Shown one piece after another: positions 41,005-48,410 of a DNA stretch of 64,000 bases; the stretch's first letter is position 1; each line of letters opens with the position of its first letter. The translations under genes and the position numbers were made by a program. The notes beneath the pieces are model-generated. The model saw only the letters and a list, made by a program, of their open reading frames with translations, was not told the origin of the DNA and did not search any database. Source of the stretch: Candidatus Eiseniibacteriota bacterium (GTDB lineage: Bacteria; Orphanbacterota; Orphanbacteria; Orphanbacterales; Orphanbacteraceae). Where the stretch lies: contig JAJCZU010000004.1 in the NCBI GenBank assembly GCA_029262235.1, positions 1,248,244 to 1,312,243 of the forward strand. Reading direction: 5' to 3'.

Positions 41005-42696
41005 TTACTCCCGGACGGCGGCACGCAGCTTCGCGACGTCAACCGGCTTCGGAAAGATCGCGTCCGCACCCGGCAGTGAGGAGACGTGGTCGATTGCGGA
41101 CGATCCGCTCAGAACGAAGATCCGGCACGCACTGACGGAAGGCGACGATCGCAGTCTTTCCATCACTTCGTATCCCGAGATGTCGGGGAGATCGAGGTCG
41201 CAGAGAATGATTTCCGGCTGAAACGATTCCCGGAGCGACAGCGCCGCATTCCCGTCGGGCGCGAGTTCGACGAGGTGCCCGTCGAGTTCGAGAATCTTCT
41301 TCAAGCCGCTCGCGGTCGCTTCATGATCCTCGACGATCAGGATACGCCGCACGACATCGGTTCGCTTTCGATCGACTTTCGCCTTTGTGCGGTCGATCGT
41401 ATGATCCGGGCGTTCGTCGGTTCGCATCAGGAAGAAGCGGAATTCGGCCCCCGTGCCGAGGCCGTCACTGTAGACTTCAAAGCGGCCACCATGCCTCTTC
41501 ACGATCGCTTCCGAGATCGCGAGACCGAGGCCGAGACCCTGCTCTGATTTTCGCGCAGGAACCACTCCCTGGCGAAACGGCTGGAACAGTGACGCGACCT
41601 CTTCCGGGCGGATCCCCATTCCCGTGTCTCTGACGAAAATCGCCAGTTCGGTCGGGTCCTGCGCGCGGTCGATCCCGACCGAGATTCGTCCGCCTTCGTC
41701 CGTGAACTTCGCGGCGTTGCGAATCAGATTACTGAGCACCTGCCTGATGCGCGTCGGATCCGCGCGCGTGTAGAAATCTTCATCGGTCGATTCGATCACC
41801 ATCTCGAGACCCTTCTCCTCGACGGACCAGCGAAGGTCTTCCGCGATCGAGACAATCAGATCCCTGGCGCTTACGACTTCCGGCTCCATCGTGAGAGTGT
41901 CGCTGCCGGCCGCGGACAGGTCGACAAGGTCATTGACGATCCGGGTCAGGTCGGTGAGCTGCCGTGACATGGCTTCTTCGACTTCACGAAGCCAAGCCGG
42001 AAGCGTGCCGTCCATGCGGAGCTGCTCGACGTGCAGTGTGAGCGCGCCGAGCCCGTTTCGAAACTCGTGGCTCAAGACCCGAAGAAAGAGCTCTTTCGTT
42101 GCATTCGTTTCTTCGAGGTCGCGGTTCAGTTCGAGCAGCTGCAGGTTCCACGACTGCAGGCGTTCATGCGTGAGCAGCAGATCCTGATTCTGCAGGATGA
42201 TTTCGTGCGTAGGCGACGAGGGAAGTTCGACGCGGAGGTGCCGCCTCATCGCCGCGATGGCTGACGGGGTCAGATTCGGCCCCTGTGGCGGGAGCGGCTC
42301 CGTGATCGTGGCAATCGTTCCGCTGGAAGACGATTCGATCGCGAAGCCTCCCGATAGATTCGAAACGCCGCGCACGCCGAAGCCCGACCGCGAAGGATGG
42401 ATCTCCGCCTCGACGAGACTCGCGACGTCCAGGATGCCGGGGCCGCTGTCGCGCACGCGGATCCGGAGTTCCGTCGGCGACTCTGGCGGCGCGAGGCCGA
42501 AATCGATCGAGGCCTCTTTCGCGTGATGCTGCGCGTTCCATGCCAGTTCGGAAACGGCCGTCGCGATGCGAATCTGGTGGAGGTGTTCGAAGCCGAGCAG
42601 CCCCGTAATCTGGCGCGCGCGCTGGCGCGCGATGATGACATCGTCTTCTGAGTCGACGACGACATGGATCAGGGGAGTGCTGTCACGAGCGGTCAT
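41005..42696 (-). CDS. Hybrid histidine kinase with N-terminal RsbT-like domain and C-terminal receiver
   Basis: 563 residues, cytoplasmic, no membrane segment. Residues ~8-140 form an RsbT/RsbW-type ATPase domain (I-A-R-Q-R-A-R...I-A-T-A-V-S-E-L-A-W-N-A...R-D-S-G-P-G-I). A coiled coil (~150-210) links it to a HisKA domain with the phospho-His in V-L-S-H-E-F-R-N (~225). A full HATPase follows (N-L-I-R-N-A-A; D-T-G-M-G-I; G-L-G-L-G-L-A-I), then a receiver domain (~440-563; phospho-Asp in I-I-L-C-D-L-D-L-P-D, Lys in F-P-K-P). The fusion joins a partner-switching kinase module to a hybrid sensor. It overlaps the NtrC-type regulator gene by ATGA, so it is third in the cassette. Confidence 0.88.
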   Translation of the reverse strand: MTARDSTPLIHVVVDSEDDVIIARQRARQITGLLGFEHLHQIRIATAVSELAWNAQHHAKEASIDFGLAPPESPTELRIRVRDSGPGILDVASLVEAEIHPSRSGFGVRGVSNLSGGFAIESSSSGTIATITEPLPPQGPNLTPSAIAAMRRHLRVELPSSPTHEIILQNQDLLLTHERLQSWNLQLLELNRDLEETNATKELFLRVLSHEFRNGLGALTLHVEQLRMDGTLPAWLREVEEAMSRQLTDLTRIVNDLVDLSAAGSDTLTMEPEVVSARDLIVSIAEDLRWSVEEKGLEMVIESTDEDFYTRADPTRIRQVLSNLIRNAAKFTDEGGRISVGIDRAQDPTELAIFVRDTGMGIRPEEVASLFQPFRQGVVPARKSEQGLGLGLAISEAIVKRHGGRFEVYSDGLGTGAEFRFFLMRTDERPDHTIDRTKAKVDRKRTDVVRRILIVEDHEATASGLKKILELDGHLVELAPDGNAALSLRESFQPEIILCDLDLPDISGYEVMERLRSSPSVSACRIFVLSGSSAIDHVSSLPGADAIFPKPVDVAKLRAAVRE

Positions 42697-44087
42697 GGCG
42701 CGCTCGATTCGTATTTCTGCAGTTTGTTGTAAAGCGTTTTCGGGCTGATGCCGAGCATGCGCGCCGCTTCCGTGCGGTTGCCGTCGCACGATGCGAGAGT
42801 GGCGAGAATCAGTGAGCGCTCCATGTCGGCGATGGTGGCGCCCGGCGCGATCGCGGGTTCTGATGACGATGGCATGTCGGCCGCAGACGGAGCCGCAGAC
42901 GGAGCCGCAGACGCGGAGGGCAATCCGGCATCGCCTTCGATCGGAACGTGGGCTTCCGTGATCGTGTCGTCAGCCAGGATGCAGGCGCGCTGGACGATGT
43001 TCTTCAGTTCGCGTACGTTTCCGGGAAACGCGTGTTGTTCGAGTTTTCGAATCGCCGCCTCCGCAAACTTCTTTTTCTGTCCTGTCTCGGCGTTCAGCAC
43101 GTTCAGAAAATGTTCGGCGATCGCATGCAGATCGTCGCCGCGTTCGCGCAGGGGGGGGAGTGCGATCGGGAATACGTTGAGCCGGTAATAGAGGTCGGCT
43201 CTGAATTTTTCGTCGGCGACGGCCAGCGCCAGGTCGCGGTTCGTCGCGGAAACGATCCGGACATCCACCGTGACCGGCTCGCTCCCCCCGACGCGCGTGA
43301 TCTGCCCGGTTTCGAGCACGCGCAGCAGTTTGACCTGCAGGTCGAACGGCATTTCCGTGATCTCGTCGAGAAACAGCGTTCCCTTGTCCGCGCGCTCGAA
43401 GACGCCCGCGTGGTCCGCGCTCGCGCCCGTGAAGCTCCCCTTCCTGTGCCCGAATAGTTCGCTTTCGATCAGTGTCGGGGGAATGGCGCCGCAGTTGATC
43501 GCGACGAAACCGGCGCCGGCGCGCTTGCTGAGCTGGTGCACGGTTTGCGCGGCCAGTTCCTTGCCCGTTCCGCTCTCGCCGAAGACGAGAACGGCAGCGT
43601 CCGTCGCGGCGACGCGTTCGATCATGTCGTATACGGCCTGCATCGGCGGCGACGATCCGATCATCGGACCGAACCGGCCGAGGTTCCGCAGTTCGGTGCG
43701 CAGGCTCTTGACTTCGTTCTGCAGTTCGCGCGTGCGGCGCACTCCCGCCAGCAGCGTTCGCAGCCGGGCCGCATCGATCGGCTTCGTGAGGTAGTCGGTC
43801 GCTCCGGCGCGCAGCGCTTCGATGACACTGTCGACCGTAGCCTGCCCCGTGATCAGAACGATCTCGGACGAAGCGGCCGTTTCTTCCGTCAGCAGATCGG
43901 TACCCTGACCGTCCGGCAGGGAGAGATCCGTCAGGATCACGTCAGGTACCGCGGTCTCGAGCGCCGTCCGCGCTTCCGCGAGATTCTCACAAGTGGTTAC
44001 GGTGAAGTTTTCGCGCTCGACGAGTCTGGCGAGACCTTCCCGCGACGCGCGGTCGTCCTCGACGATCAGAGCGGTAAGGTTGCTCAC
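42693..44087 (-). CDS. NtrC-family sigma-54-dependent response regulator
   Basis: 464 residues. The receiver (1-120) has phospho-Asp in I-L-T-D-L-S-L-P-D and the Lys in T-K-P. The AAA+ domain (~145-370) has Walker A G-E-S-G-T-G-K-E, Walker B G-T-L-F-L-D-E-I, and the sigma-54 contact loop written G-S-F-T-G-A instead of the usual G-A-F-T-G-A. A Fis-type helix-turn-helix ends the protein (L-A-S-C-D-G-N-R-T-E-A-A-R-M-L-G-I-S-P-K-T-L-Y-N-K-L). It should bind enhancer DNA and open sigma-54 promoters when phosphorylated. Sigma-54 promoters next to the cassette (44918, 40640, 40372) are its likely targets. It overlaps both neighbouring genes by ATGA. Confidence 0.95.
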   Translation of the reverse strand: MSNLTALIVEDDRASREGLARLVERENFTVTTCENLAEARTALETAVPDVILTDLSLPDGQGTDLLTEETAASSEIVLITGQATVDSVIEALRAGATDYLTKPIDAARLRTLLAGVRRTRELQNEVKSLRTELRNLGRFGPMIGSSPPMQAVYDMIERVAATDAAVLVFGESGTGKELAAQTVHQLSKRAGAGFVAINCGAIPPTLIESELFGHRKGSFTGASADHAGVFERADKGTLFLDEITEMPFDLQVKLLRVLETGQITRVGGSEPVTVDVRIVSATNRDLALAVADEKFRADLYYRLNVFPIALPPLRERGDDLHAIAEHFLNVLNAETGQKKKFAEAAIRKLEQHAFPGNVRELKNIVQRACILADDTITEAHVPIEGDAGLPSASAAPSAAPSAADMPSSSEPAIAPGATIADMERSLILATLASCDGNRTEAARMLGISPKTLYNKLQKYESSAP

Positions 44088-44785
44088 GCGACTTCTCCTT
44101 TCGTCAGTACGATCACGATCCGCCGCTCAGAGTCACGGCTCTCGTGCCTGACATCCCAGCCGCTTGCCGCGAACGAAGCGGCGACGGGCCCGGTCTCGAG
44201 GGGGGCGCCCTCCCGGCTGTCGCCTTCGAGGCTGTCGCCCGCCCGGGTGTCGTCCGTCACTTGCCATGCGCATGTCAATGTGCAGCGGCCGGGTTCGTCC
44301 TTCCCGGCAACGGTGATCCCGGTGCCCGTGCCCGCACTTTCTATGATGCCGAACAGGATGTGGAGCAGCGGAATTGTCGGCGAACCCGCACCATCCCGCG
44401 CCGTCAACGGGCCGGTGATCGGATCGCCCGTGATCGCGAGCGGCGTTCCCCGTTTTCGCGCGAAGATTGCGGCGAGGCCGAGCGCGGCGTCCCACTCTTC
44501 CGCGAACCCCCCGCGCCCCTGTTCGCGCGCCCTTTCGTCCCGGGCGGCCCCGGCAACGCGTTCCATACTCTCGAGGGCGGACGTTACGGCGGCGATTGCG
44601 GTCCGGATTTCCCTGGCGCCGTTTTCGATCTCGCGCGCGGCCGGCGTGCCCGGCTCGACCGTCGCCTGGATCAGTTCCAGATGGATTGCGGCCGTGTTAA
44701 GCGATCCGCGCACGTCGTGCGCCCATGACGGAGCGACGCGGGCCCAGATCCGCCCCAGGAGCGCTTCCTTCTGCTTCGGATTCAT
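44084..44785 (-). CDS. Histidine-kinase-like protein with degenerate ATP-binding domain
   Basis: 233 residues, cytoplasmic. A DHp-type helix has a good H-box (S-W-A-H-D-V-R-G-S-L-N-T-A, His ~22), but I cannot find N, G1 or G2 boxes in the C-terminal half. That half keeps beta strands (T-L-T-C-A-W-Q-V; R-R-I-V-I-V-L) with an acidic insert. It may act as a His-phosphotransfer protein or a docking scaffold between the hybrid kinase and the NtrC regulator rather than as a kinase. It is first in the cassette, and its stop overlaps the regulator start (ATGA). The palindrome at 44815-44833 lies 30 bp upstream of its ATG. Confidence 0.65.
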   Translation of the reverse strand: MNPKQKEALLGRIWARVAPSWAHDVRGSLNTAAIHLELIQATVEPGTPAAREIENGAREIRTAIAAVTSALESMERVAGAARDERAREQGRGGFAEEWDAALGLAAIFARKRGTPLAITGDPITGPLTARDGAGSPTIPLLHILFGIIESAGTGTGITVAGKDEPGRCTLTCAWQVTDDTRAGDSLEGDSREGAPLETGPVAASFAASGWDVRHESRDSERRIVIVLTKGEVA

Positions 44786-44814
44786 GGCCGATTCCCCCCG
44801 GCATGGTGAGAGCC

Positions 44815-44833
44815 TCCGGTAAATGTTACCGGA
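44815..44833. promoter_or_regulatory. 19-bp palindrome, candidate activator site (UAS)
   Basis: TCCGGTAAATGTTACCGGA has 8-bp perfect arms around ATG. It lies 86 bp upstream of the rightward sigma-54 -24 box (44919) and 30 bp upstream of the leftward cassette start, so it could activate one and autoregulate the other. The half-site CGGTAA recurs at 40486 and 40506. Confidence 0.6.
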
Positions 44834-44917
44834 ACATCGCGGGAACCGCCAGCCCCCATGTCGGGTGATGATCGACTAACCAGGTACAGGAAGGGGCGTT
44901 AGCTCGCCGCGCCGTCG

Positions 44918-44934
44918 CTGGCACGCGCCTTGCA
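44918..44934 (+). promoter_or_regulatory. Consensus sigma-54 promoter for the SYLF gene
   Basis: CTGGCACG, four bases, TTGCA: a full match to YTGGCACGN4TTGCW, with ten bases between GG (44920-44921) and GC (44932-44933). RNA would start near 44945, about 50 bases before the ATG at 44996. Confidence 0.82.
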
Positions 44935-44995
44935 ATTTACAGACGGTGTCCGGGGAGGTCACCCGATGAATTCACCAGCGAAAAGGAGTTTACAA

Positions 44996-45733
44996 ATGAA
45001 ACGTTACCTCACGACAGCAGCCGGTCTGCTGATGATTGCAAGCCTTACTTCGGTCGCACCCGCGATGGCCGATTCCGAAACGAAGGCCGAGAAGAAGGCT
45101 GTGAAAGAAATGAGCGAGGACGCGGAACGCGCGATGAAGGCCGGTACCGTTCTCGATGAAGTCATGGCTCAGGAAGACAACGGGATTCCGGACGATCTTC
45201 TGGAGCGCGCGACGGGCATCGCGGTCATTCCGCACGTCGTAAAGGGCGCGATGGGGATCGGCGGGCGCTACGGCAAGGGCCTGATCGTGACTCGTGGCGA
45301 GAACGGAATCTGGCACGCTCCGTCGTACGTCCATGTGGGCGGCGCAAGCTGGGGACTTCAGTTCGGCGTGGAAGCGACCGACCTGATTCTCGTGTTCACC
45401 GAAGTTGATGGTGTGAAGGCACTGATGGAAGACAAGCTCGAACTCGGCGGCAGCGCCGCCGTGGCAGCCGGGCCGGTCGGACGTCATGCCGAGGTCGGTA
45501 CGAATCTCACGATCGACTCCGGGATCTATTCGTATTCGCGAAGCAAGGGTCTGTTTGCCGGCGTCGCGATCGAGGGCGCTGTAGTGACCATCGACGACGA
45601 TGCGAACAACCGCGTTTACGGCAAGGATAAAACTTCCGAACAGATCATGGAAAGCCATGCGTACCCGGCTCCGGTGAAACCGTTCATGGACGCCGTGAAG
45701 CGCCACGCTCCCGCGATCAAAATCCGAAGCTGA
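44996..45733 (+). CDS. Secreted SYLF-domain (Ysc84-like) lipid-binding protein
   Basis: 245 residues. A signal peptide (KRYLTTAAGLLMIASLTSVAPAMA) is followed by a helical linker and the SYLF domain (~55-235): I-P-D-D-L-L-E-R-A-T-G-I-A-V-I-P, G-G-R-Y-G-K-G-L-I-V, and S-Y-S-R-S-K-G-L-F-A-G-V-A-I-E-G. SYLF domains bind phosphoinositide-type or other acidic lipids, and bacterial forms are secreted envelope proteins of unclear role. I chose the ATG at 44996 because AAAGGAG lies upstream and the signal peptide starts there. It is transcribed alone, from the sigma-54 promoter at 44918 to the strong terminator at 45774. Confidence 0.88.
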   Translation: MKRYLTTAAGLLMIASLTSVAPAMADSETKAEKKAVKEMSEDAERAMKAGTVLDEVMAQEDNGIPDDLLERATGIAVIPHVVKGAMGIGGRYGKGLIVTRGENGIWHAPSYVHVGGASWGLQFGVEATDLILVFTEVDGVKALMEDKLELGGSAAVAAGPVGRHAEVGTNLTIDSGIYSYSRSKGLFAGVAIEGAVVTIDDDANNRVYGKDKTSEQIMESHAYPAPVKPFMDAVKRHAPAIKIRS

Positions 45734-45773
45734 TCGCGTAGTCGCGACGCTTGCGATCTGGGAGCACTCTCCC

Positions 45774-45805
45774 GCCCGGGCTCTTCGGAGCCCGGGCTTC
45801 TTTTT
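45774..45805 (+). terminator. Rho-independent terminator
   Basis: A perfect 10-bp stem (45774-45783 with 45788-45797) closed by a TTCG tetraloop, then TTCTTTTT. It ends the SYLF transcript. Confidence 0.93.
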
Positions 45806-45835
45806 GCCCGGGAGTGACGCCCGGCCCGGTCGTTT

Positions 45836-46900
45836 TCAGTGGGAGTGCCCGGCCTGCGCCTGCGCGTGATGCCCGTTCTCGTGCGCCGGCTCATGCGCAT
45901 GAGCATGGCCGTGCCCGTGCGTATGGTCGGTCGCGCCGTGCGCATGCACCGCGGCGGGGAACACGGCCGCCCAGCGCGCGTCGATCGCGTCGGCACGGCG
46001 CTCGTAGTTACGCGCCGATCGTTCGTCTCCCGCCAGTTTCGACAGAGCCGCCAGGCGACGTTCCAGTTCGGGGCGTTCCCGCCCGCTCGTCGCCTCGCGC
46101 AGCAACGCAATCGCCTCGTGTTGTTCCCCGCGCGCCGCCAGAACTTCCGCCCGTTCGACGTCCGTGATCCACCAGTTCGGAAACGCGCGTTCCGCCGCCT
46201 CACAGAGTGCGAGCGCGGAATCCGTGTCCCCGCGCATGCGGGCATTCCTCGCGCGTTGCAGCAGGAGCCAGGCGGTCGGGTACGTGCGCCCGCCGTGATA
46301 GGCGAGGGACGCTTCCCGGTAGAGACGTTCGGCCTCGTCCCATCGCTCCGTGCGGGTCATGAGCATGGCAAGGCGTGCGACGCTCTTCATGTCCTTTCGA
46401 AGAAGGATCGACCGGCGATAAAGCTCTTCGGCAAGTACGAAGTCGCCCGCCTGCATGGCCACGTCGCCGCGAAGGCCCGCGATCGCCGCGCGTTCCCGCG
46501 TGTTCAGGAGCAGTTTCGTTTCGAAGGCCGCGAGATCGGCTTCGACTTCGTCGAACCGATGCATGGTGTAATGAAGCGCCGCGCGTGTCAGAAACGGACC
46601 CGCGCCCGCCGGCGCCAGCTCGAATGCCCTCACGAGGAGGGACTCCGCCGACGCGTAGTCGGCGAAGCCTCCCGTGAGTCGCGCCCGCTCCTCAAAAGCA
46701 ACCGATGCTTTCTCGTGATCCAGCGAGGAGCGAGGCGCAGTCTGAAGACGCTCTTCGATCGCAGCAATTTCGGCGTCGAGACGGGATACTTCGGTCTCAT
46801 ACCTCGGGAGCGAGGATACGCTCAAAGCGAAACTCGCTGTATCCGCCACGACAATCGATCCTGCCCCCGCGATCGCCCCTATAATTAAAAGCGTCTTCAT
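45836..46900 (-). CDS. Exported TPR protein with His-rich tail
   Basis: 354 residues. A signal peptide or N-terminal anchor (about 1-25) and a short coiled coil (E-T-E-V-S-R-L-D-A-E-I-A-A-I-E-E-R-L) precede five to six TPR-like units. The last ~39 residues contain 13 His in H-x-H runs with few other side chains, a likely Zn/Ni/Cu-binding or metal-buffering tail. AAGGAG lies eight bases before the ATG. It follows the two DUF4331 genes in the same direction with a 22 bp gap, so the three probably form one unit. The metal and the partner are not known. Confidence 0.8.
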   Translation of the reverse strand: MKTLLIIGAIAGAGSIVVADTASFALSVSSLPRYETEVSRLDAEIAAIEERLQTAPRSSLDHEKASVAFEERARLTGGFADYASAESLLVRAFELAPAGAGPFLTRAALHYTMHRFDEVEADLAAFETKLLLNTRERAAIAGLRGDVAMQAGDFVLAEELYRRSILLRKDMKSVARLAMLMTRTERWDEAERLYREASLAYHGGRTYPTAWLLLQRARNARMRGDTDSALALCEAAERAFPNWWITDVERAEVLAARGEQHEAIALLREATSGRERPELERRLAALSKLAGDERSARNYERRADAIDARWAAVFPAAVHAHGATDHTHGHGHAHAHEPAHENGHHAQAQAGHSH

Positions 46901-46922
46901 TTCGTGTCTCCTTGTCCGATTT

Positions 46923-47507
46923 CTACGGCGTGTGCGGCGCGGCCAGGTACGGGAACGTGCCGGAGAACGCCTTGTCGTTTGCGGTGGGGTTCACGGGTAC
47001 GCCTGCCAGCGTGGCTGCCGTGTGCGGACCGGCGCTGTTCCCGAGATCGATATCAAGCAGCACGAGCGCCAGCGTCACGTCGATGACCGGGTCCGTAAGG
47101 CCGCGGCCGTTCGGGAAGCCGGCGGGTGCCGCCGTGTTGATCATGAGCACGTCGGGAACCACAAACGGCGCGGCCTGCGCCACCGCTTCCGCCGGCGTCG
47201 CCGGTGTGAGGCCGAGCCCGGCCAGGTCGTCGTCGAGCGCGTTATGCAGCCCGGTGACGTTCGCCGTGATCTCGCCGACCCAGTTGCCCGCGACATCCCC
47301 GGCCGGCGTGTCGCTGTTGTACATGTCCTTGCTCGTGATGACCGCGGTCGCGATCGCGGGCATCCCCATGCGGTCGACTTTCGTGAAGGTTTCCATCGTC
47401 GGCTGCATGCCGTTGTTGTTGTCATTGTTGTCGTCCCCGCAACCCGCGGCGACGAGCATGCATCCGGCCAGGGCCGCAAGCAGCGTGTTTCTCGTCAAGC
47501 GTTTCAT
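46923..47507 (-). CDS. Lipoprotein with DUF4331 C-terminal half
   Basis: 194 residues. A lipoprotein-type signal (L-L-A-A-L-A-G-C-M-L-V-A-A-G-C) precedes an Asp/Asn linker (D-D-N-N-D-N-N-N). The rest matches the C-terminal half of DUF4331 proteins: D-R-M-G-M-P-A-I-A-T-A, P-D-V-L-M-I-N-T-A-A-P-A-G-F-P-N-G-R-G-L-T-D-P-V-I-D, and the closing F-P-Y-L-A-A-P-H. The N-terminal half of that family is the gene immediately upstream, so one DUF4331 protein is carried as two polypeptides. The start is 2 bp after the upstream stop; AAAGGA precedes it. Function unknown. Confidence 0.78.
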   Translation of the reverse strand: MKRLTRNTLLAALAGCMLVAAGCGDDNNDNNNGMQPTMETFTKVDRMGMPAIATAVITSKDMYNSDTPAGDVAGNWVGEITANVTGLHNALDDDLAGLGLTPATPAEAVAQAAPFVVPDVLMINTAAPAGFPNGRGLTDPVIDVTLALVLLDIDLGNSAGPHTAATLAGVPVNPTANDKAFSGTFPYLAAPHTP

Positions 47508-47509
47508 GG

Positions 47510-48154
47510 TCAGCTGTCCTTTCTCGAAGTCGTCGCCCAGATGTAGAGGTTCGATCCGCCGCCTGCCGCGCTCGAAAGGTCCATTTCGAGAACGATGGCC
47601 GTGCAGTTCAGGCCGGCGACCGAGTCGCGCGTCGAGTCGAACATGAGCGTGCCGGTCGCGAGCGTGTTGTTGAACCCTTCGAGGTCGAAGAAGAAGGGAT
47701 CGTCGCGGAGGCCGGCGTAAAGCTGCACTCCCTGATCGCTGATGACGGTGCCGACGGCCCCTGTCACGTCGCCGGTAGTGCCGGGCACGTTGCTCGCGGT
47801 CACGGTCCAGTTGCCGTTCACTTTCGCGAAACGGACACCGATCTTGACGTCCGCCTCGTACGTGGCCGGGAAGCCACCGCCGTCGCGCCCGATGCGTACT
47901 TCATAAAGCACGTCTTCGTCGTACGCGCCGTCCTGCCCTGCGACCGGCGCCCGGAGCCCCGCAAACGTGATCGCCGCAACGAGCCGCCCGGCATCGTGCC
48001 ACGCGTAAACGTCCGCGATGTCCGCGGCAGGATCCGCCTGCGTCCCCGGCGCTTCCATGTGATCCGCGGCACGCGTGAGCCCCGGCATTCCCGCGAGCAG
48101 CGCGAGCGTGACTGCTGTCAGAAGCTTCGTGCTTCTGCTTCGATTCTGTTTCAT
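47510..48154 (-). CDS. Secreted DUF4331 N-terminal half
   Basis: 214 residues. After a signal peptide (K-L-L-T-A-V-T-L-A-L-L-A-G-M-P-G-L-T-R-A) the mature protein starts A-D-H-M-E-A-P-G-T-Q-A-D-P-A-A-D-I-A-D-V-Y-A-W, the hallmark opening of DUF4331. It continues through F-A-G-L-R-A-P...F-A-G-L-R-D-D-P-F-F-F-D-L-E-G-F and ends before the C-terminal half, which is encoded separately downstream. GAGGAGG lies five bases before the ATG at 48154. The two products probably assemble outside the cytoplasm; because only the second is lipidated, it may anchor the first. Confidence 0.8.
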   Translation of the reverse strand: MKQNRSRSTKLLTAVTLALLAGMPGLTRAADHMEAPGTQADPAADIADVYAWHDAGRLVAAITFAGLRAPVAGQDGAYDEDVLYEVRIGRDGGGFPATYEADVKIGVRFAKVNGNWTVTASNVPGTTGDVTGAVGTVISDQGVQLYAGLRDDPFFFDLEGFNNTLATGTLMFDSTRDSVAGLNCTAIVLEMDLSSAAGGGSNLYIWATTSRKDS

Positions 48155-48410
48155 TCCAAGCCTCCTCTGTTTTGCTGGATCGAATCGACTGTTCACATGG
48201 ATTACGCCGCGGCCCCCCGGGGTGGATGAGCCAATCGAGAACAATGTTGGTCGTTTCTTGCAGGATCTTGCGCGCCGTGACTCGAAAACCGGGAGCGATC
48301 CACGATTTGAACCCAGACGCGGTTCGAGACCGCGTACAATTATGAAAGGAACACGAGCGGAAGCTGGACGGCGGTCGCTCCGCATTGCCTTTCACGCCGG
48401 CGGAACCAGG

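Noticed and set aside
48246-48262. Sigma-54-like TTGGTCG...TTGCA upstream of the GT2 gene
   Set aside because: The GG-to-GC spacing is nine bases, not ten, and the -24 box lacks CAC.
48335-48340. TACAAT as a -10 box before the GT2 gene
   Set aside because: The only -35-like hexamer (TTGAAC, 48307) is 22 bases away. It may still be a promoter, but I could not support it.
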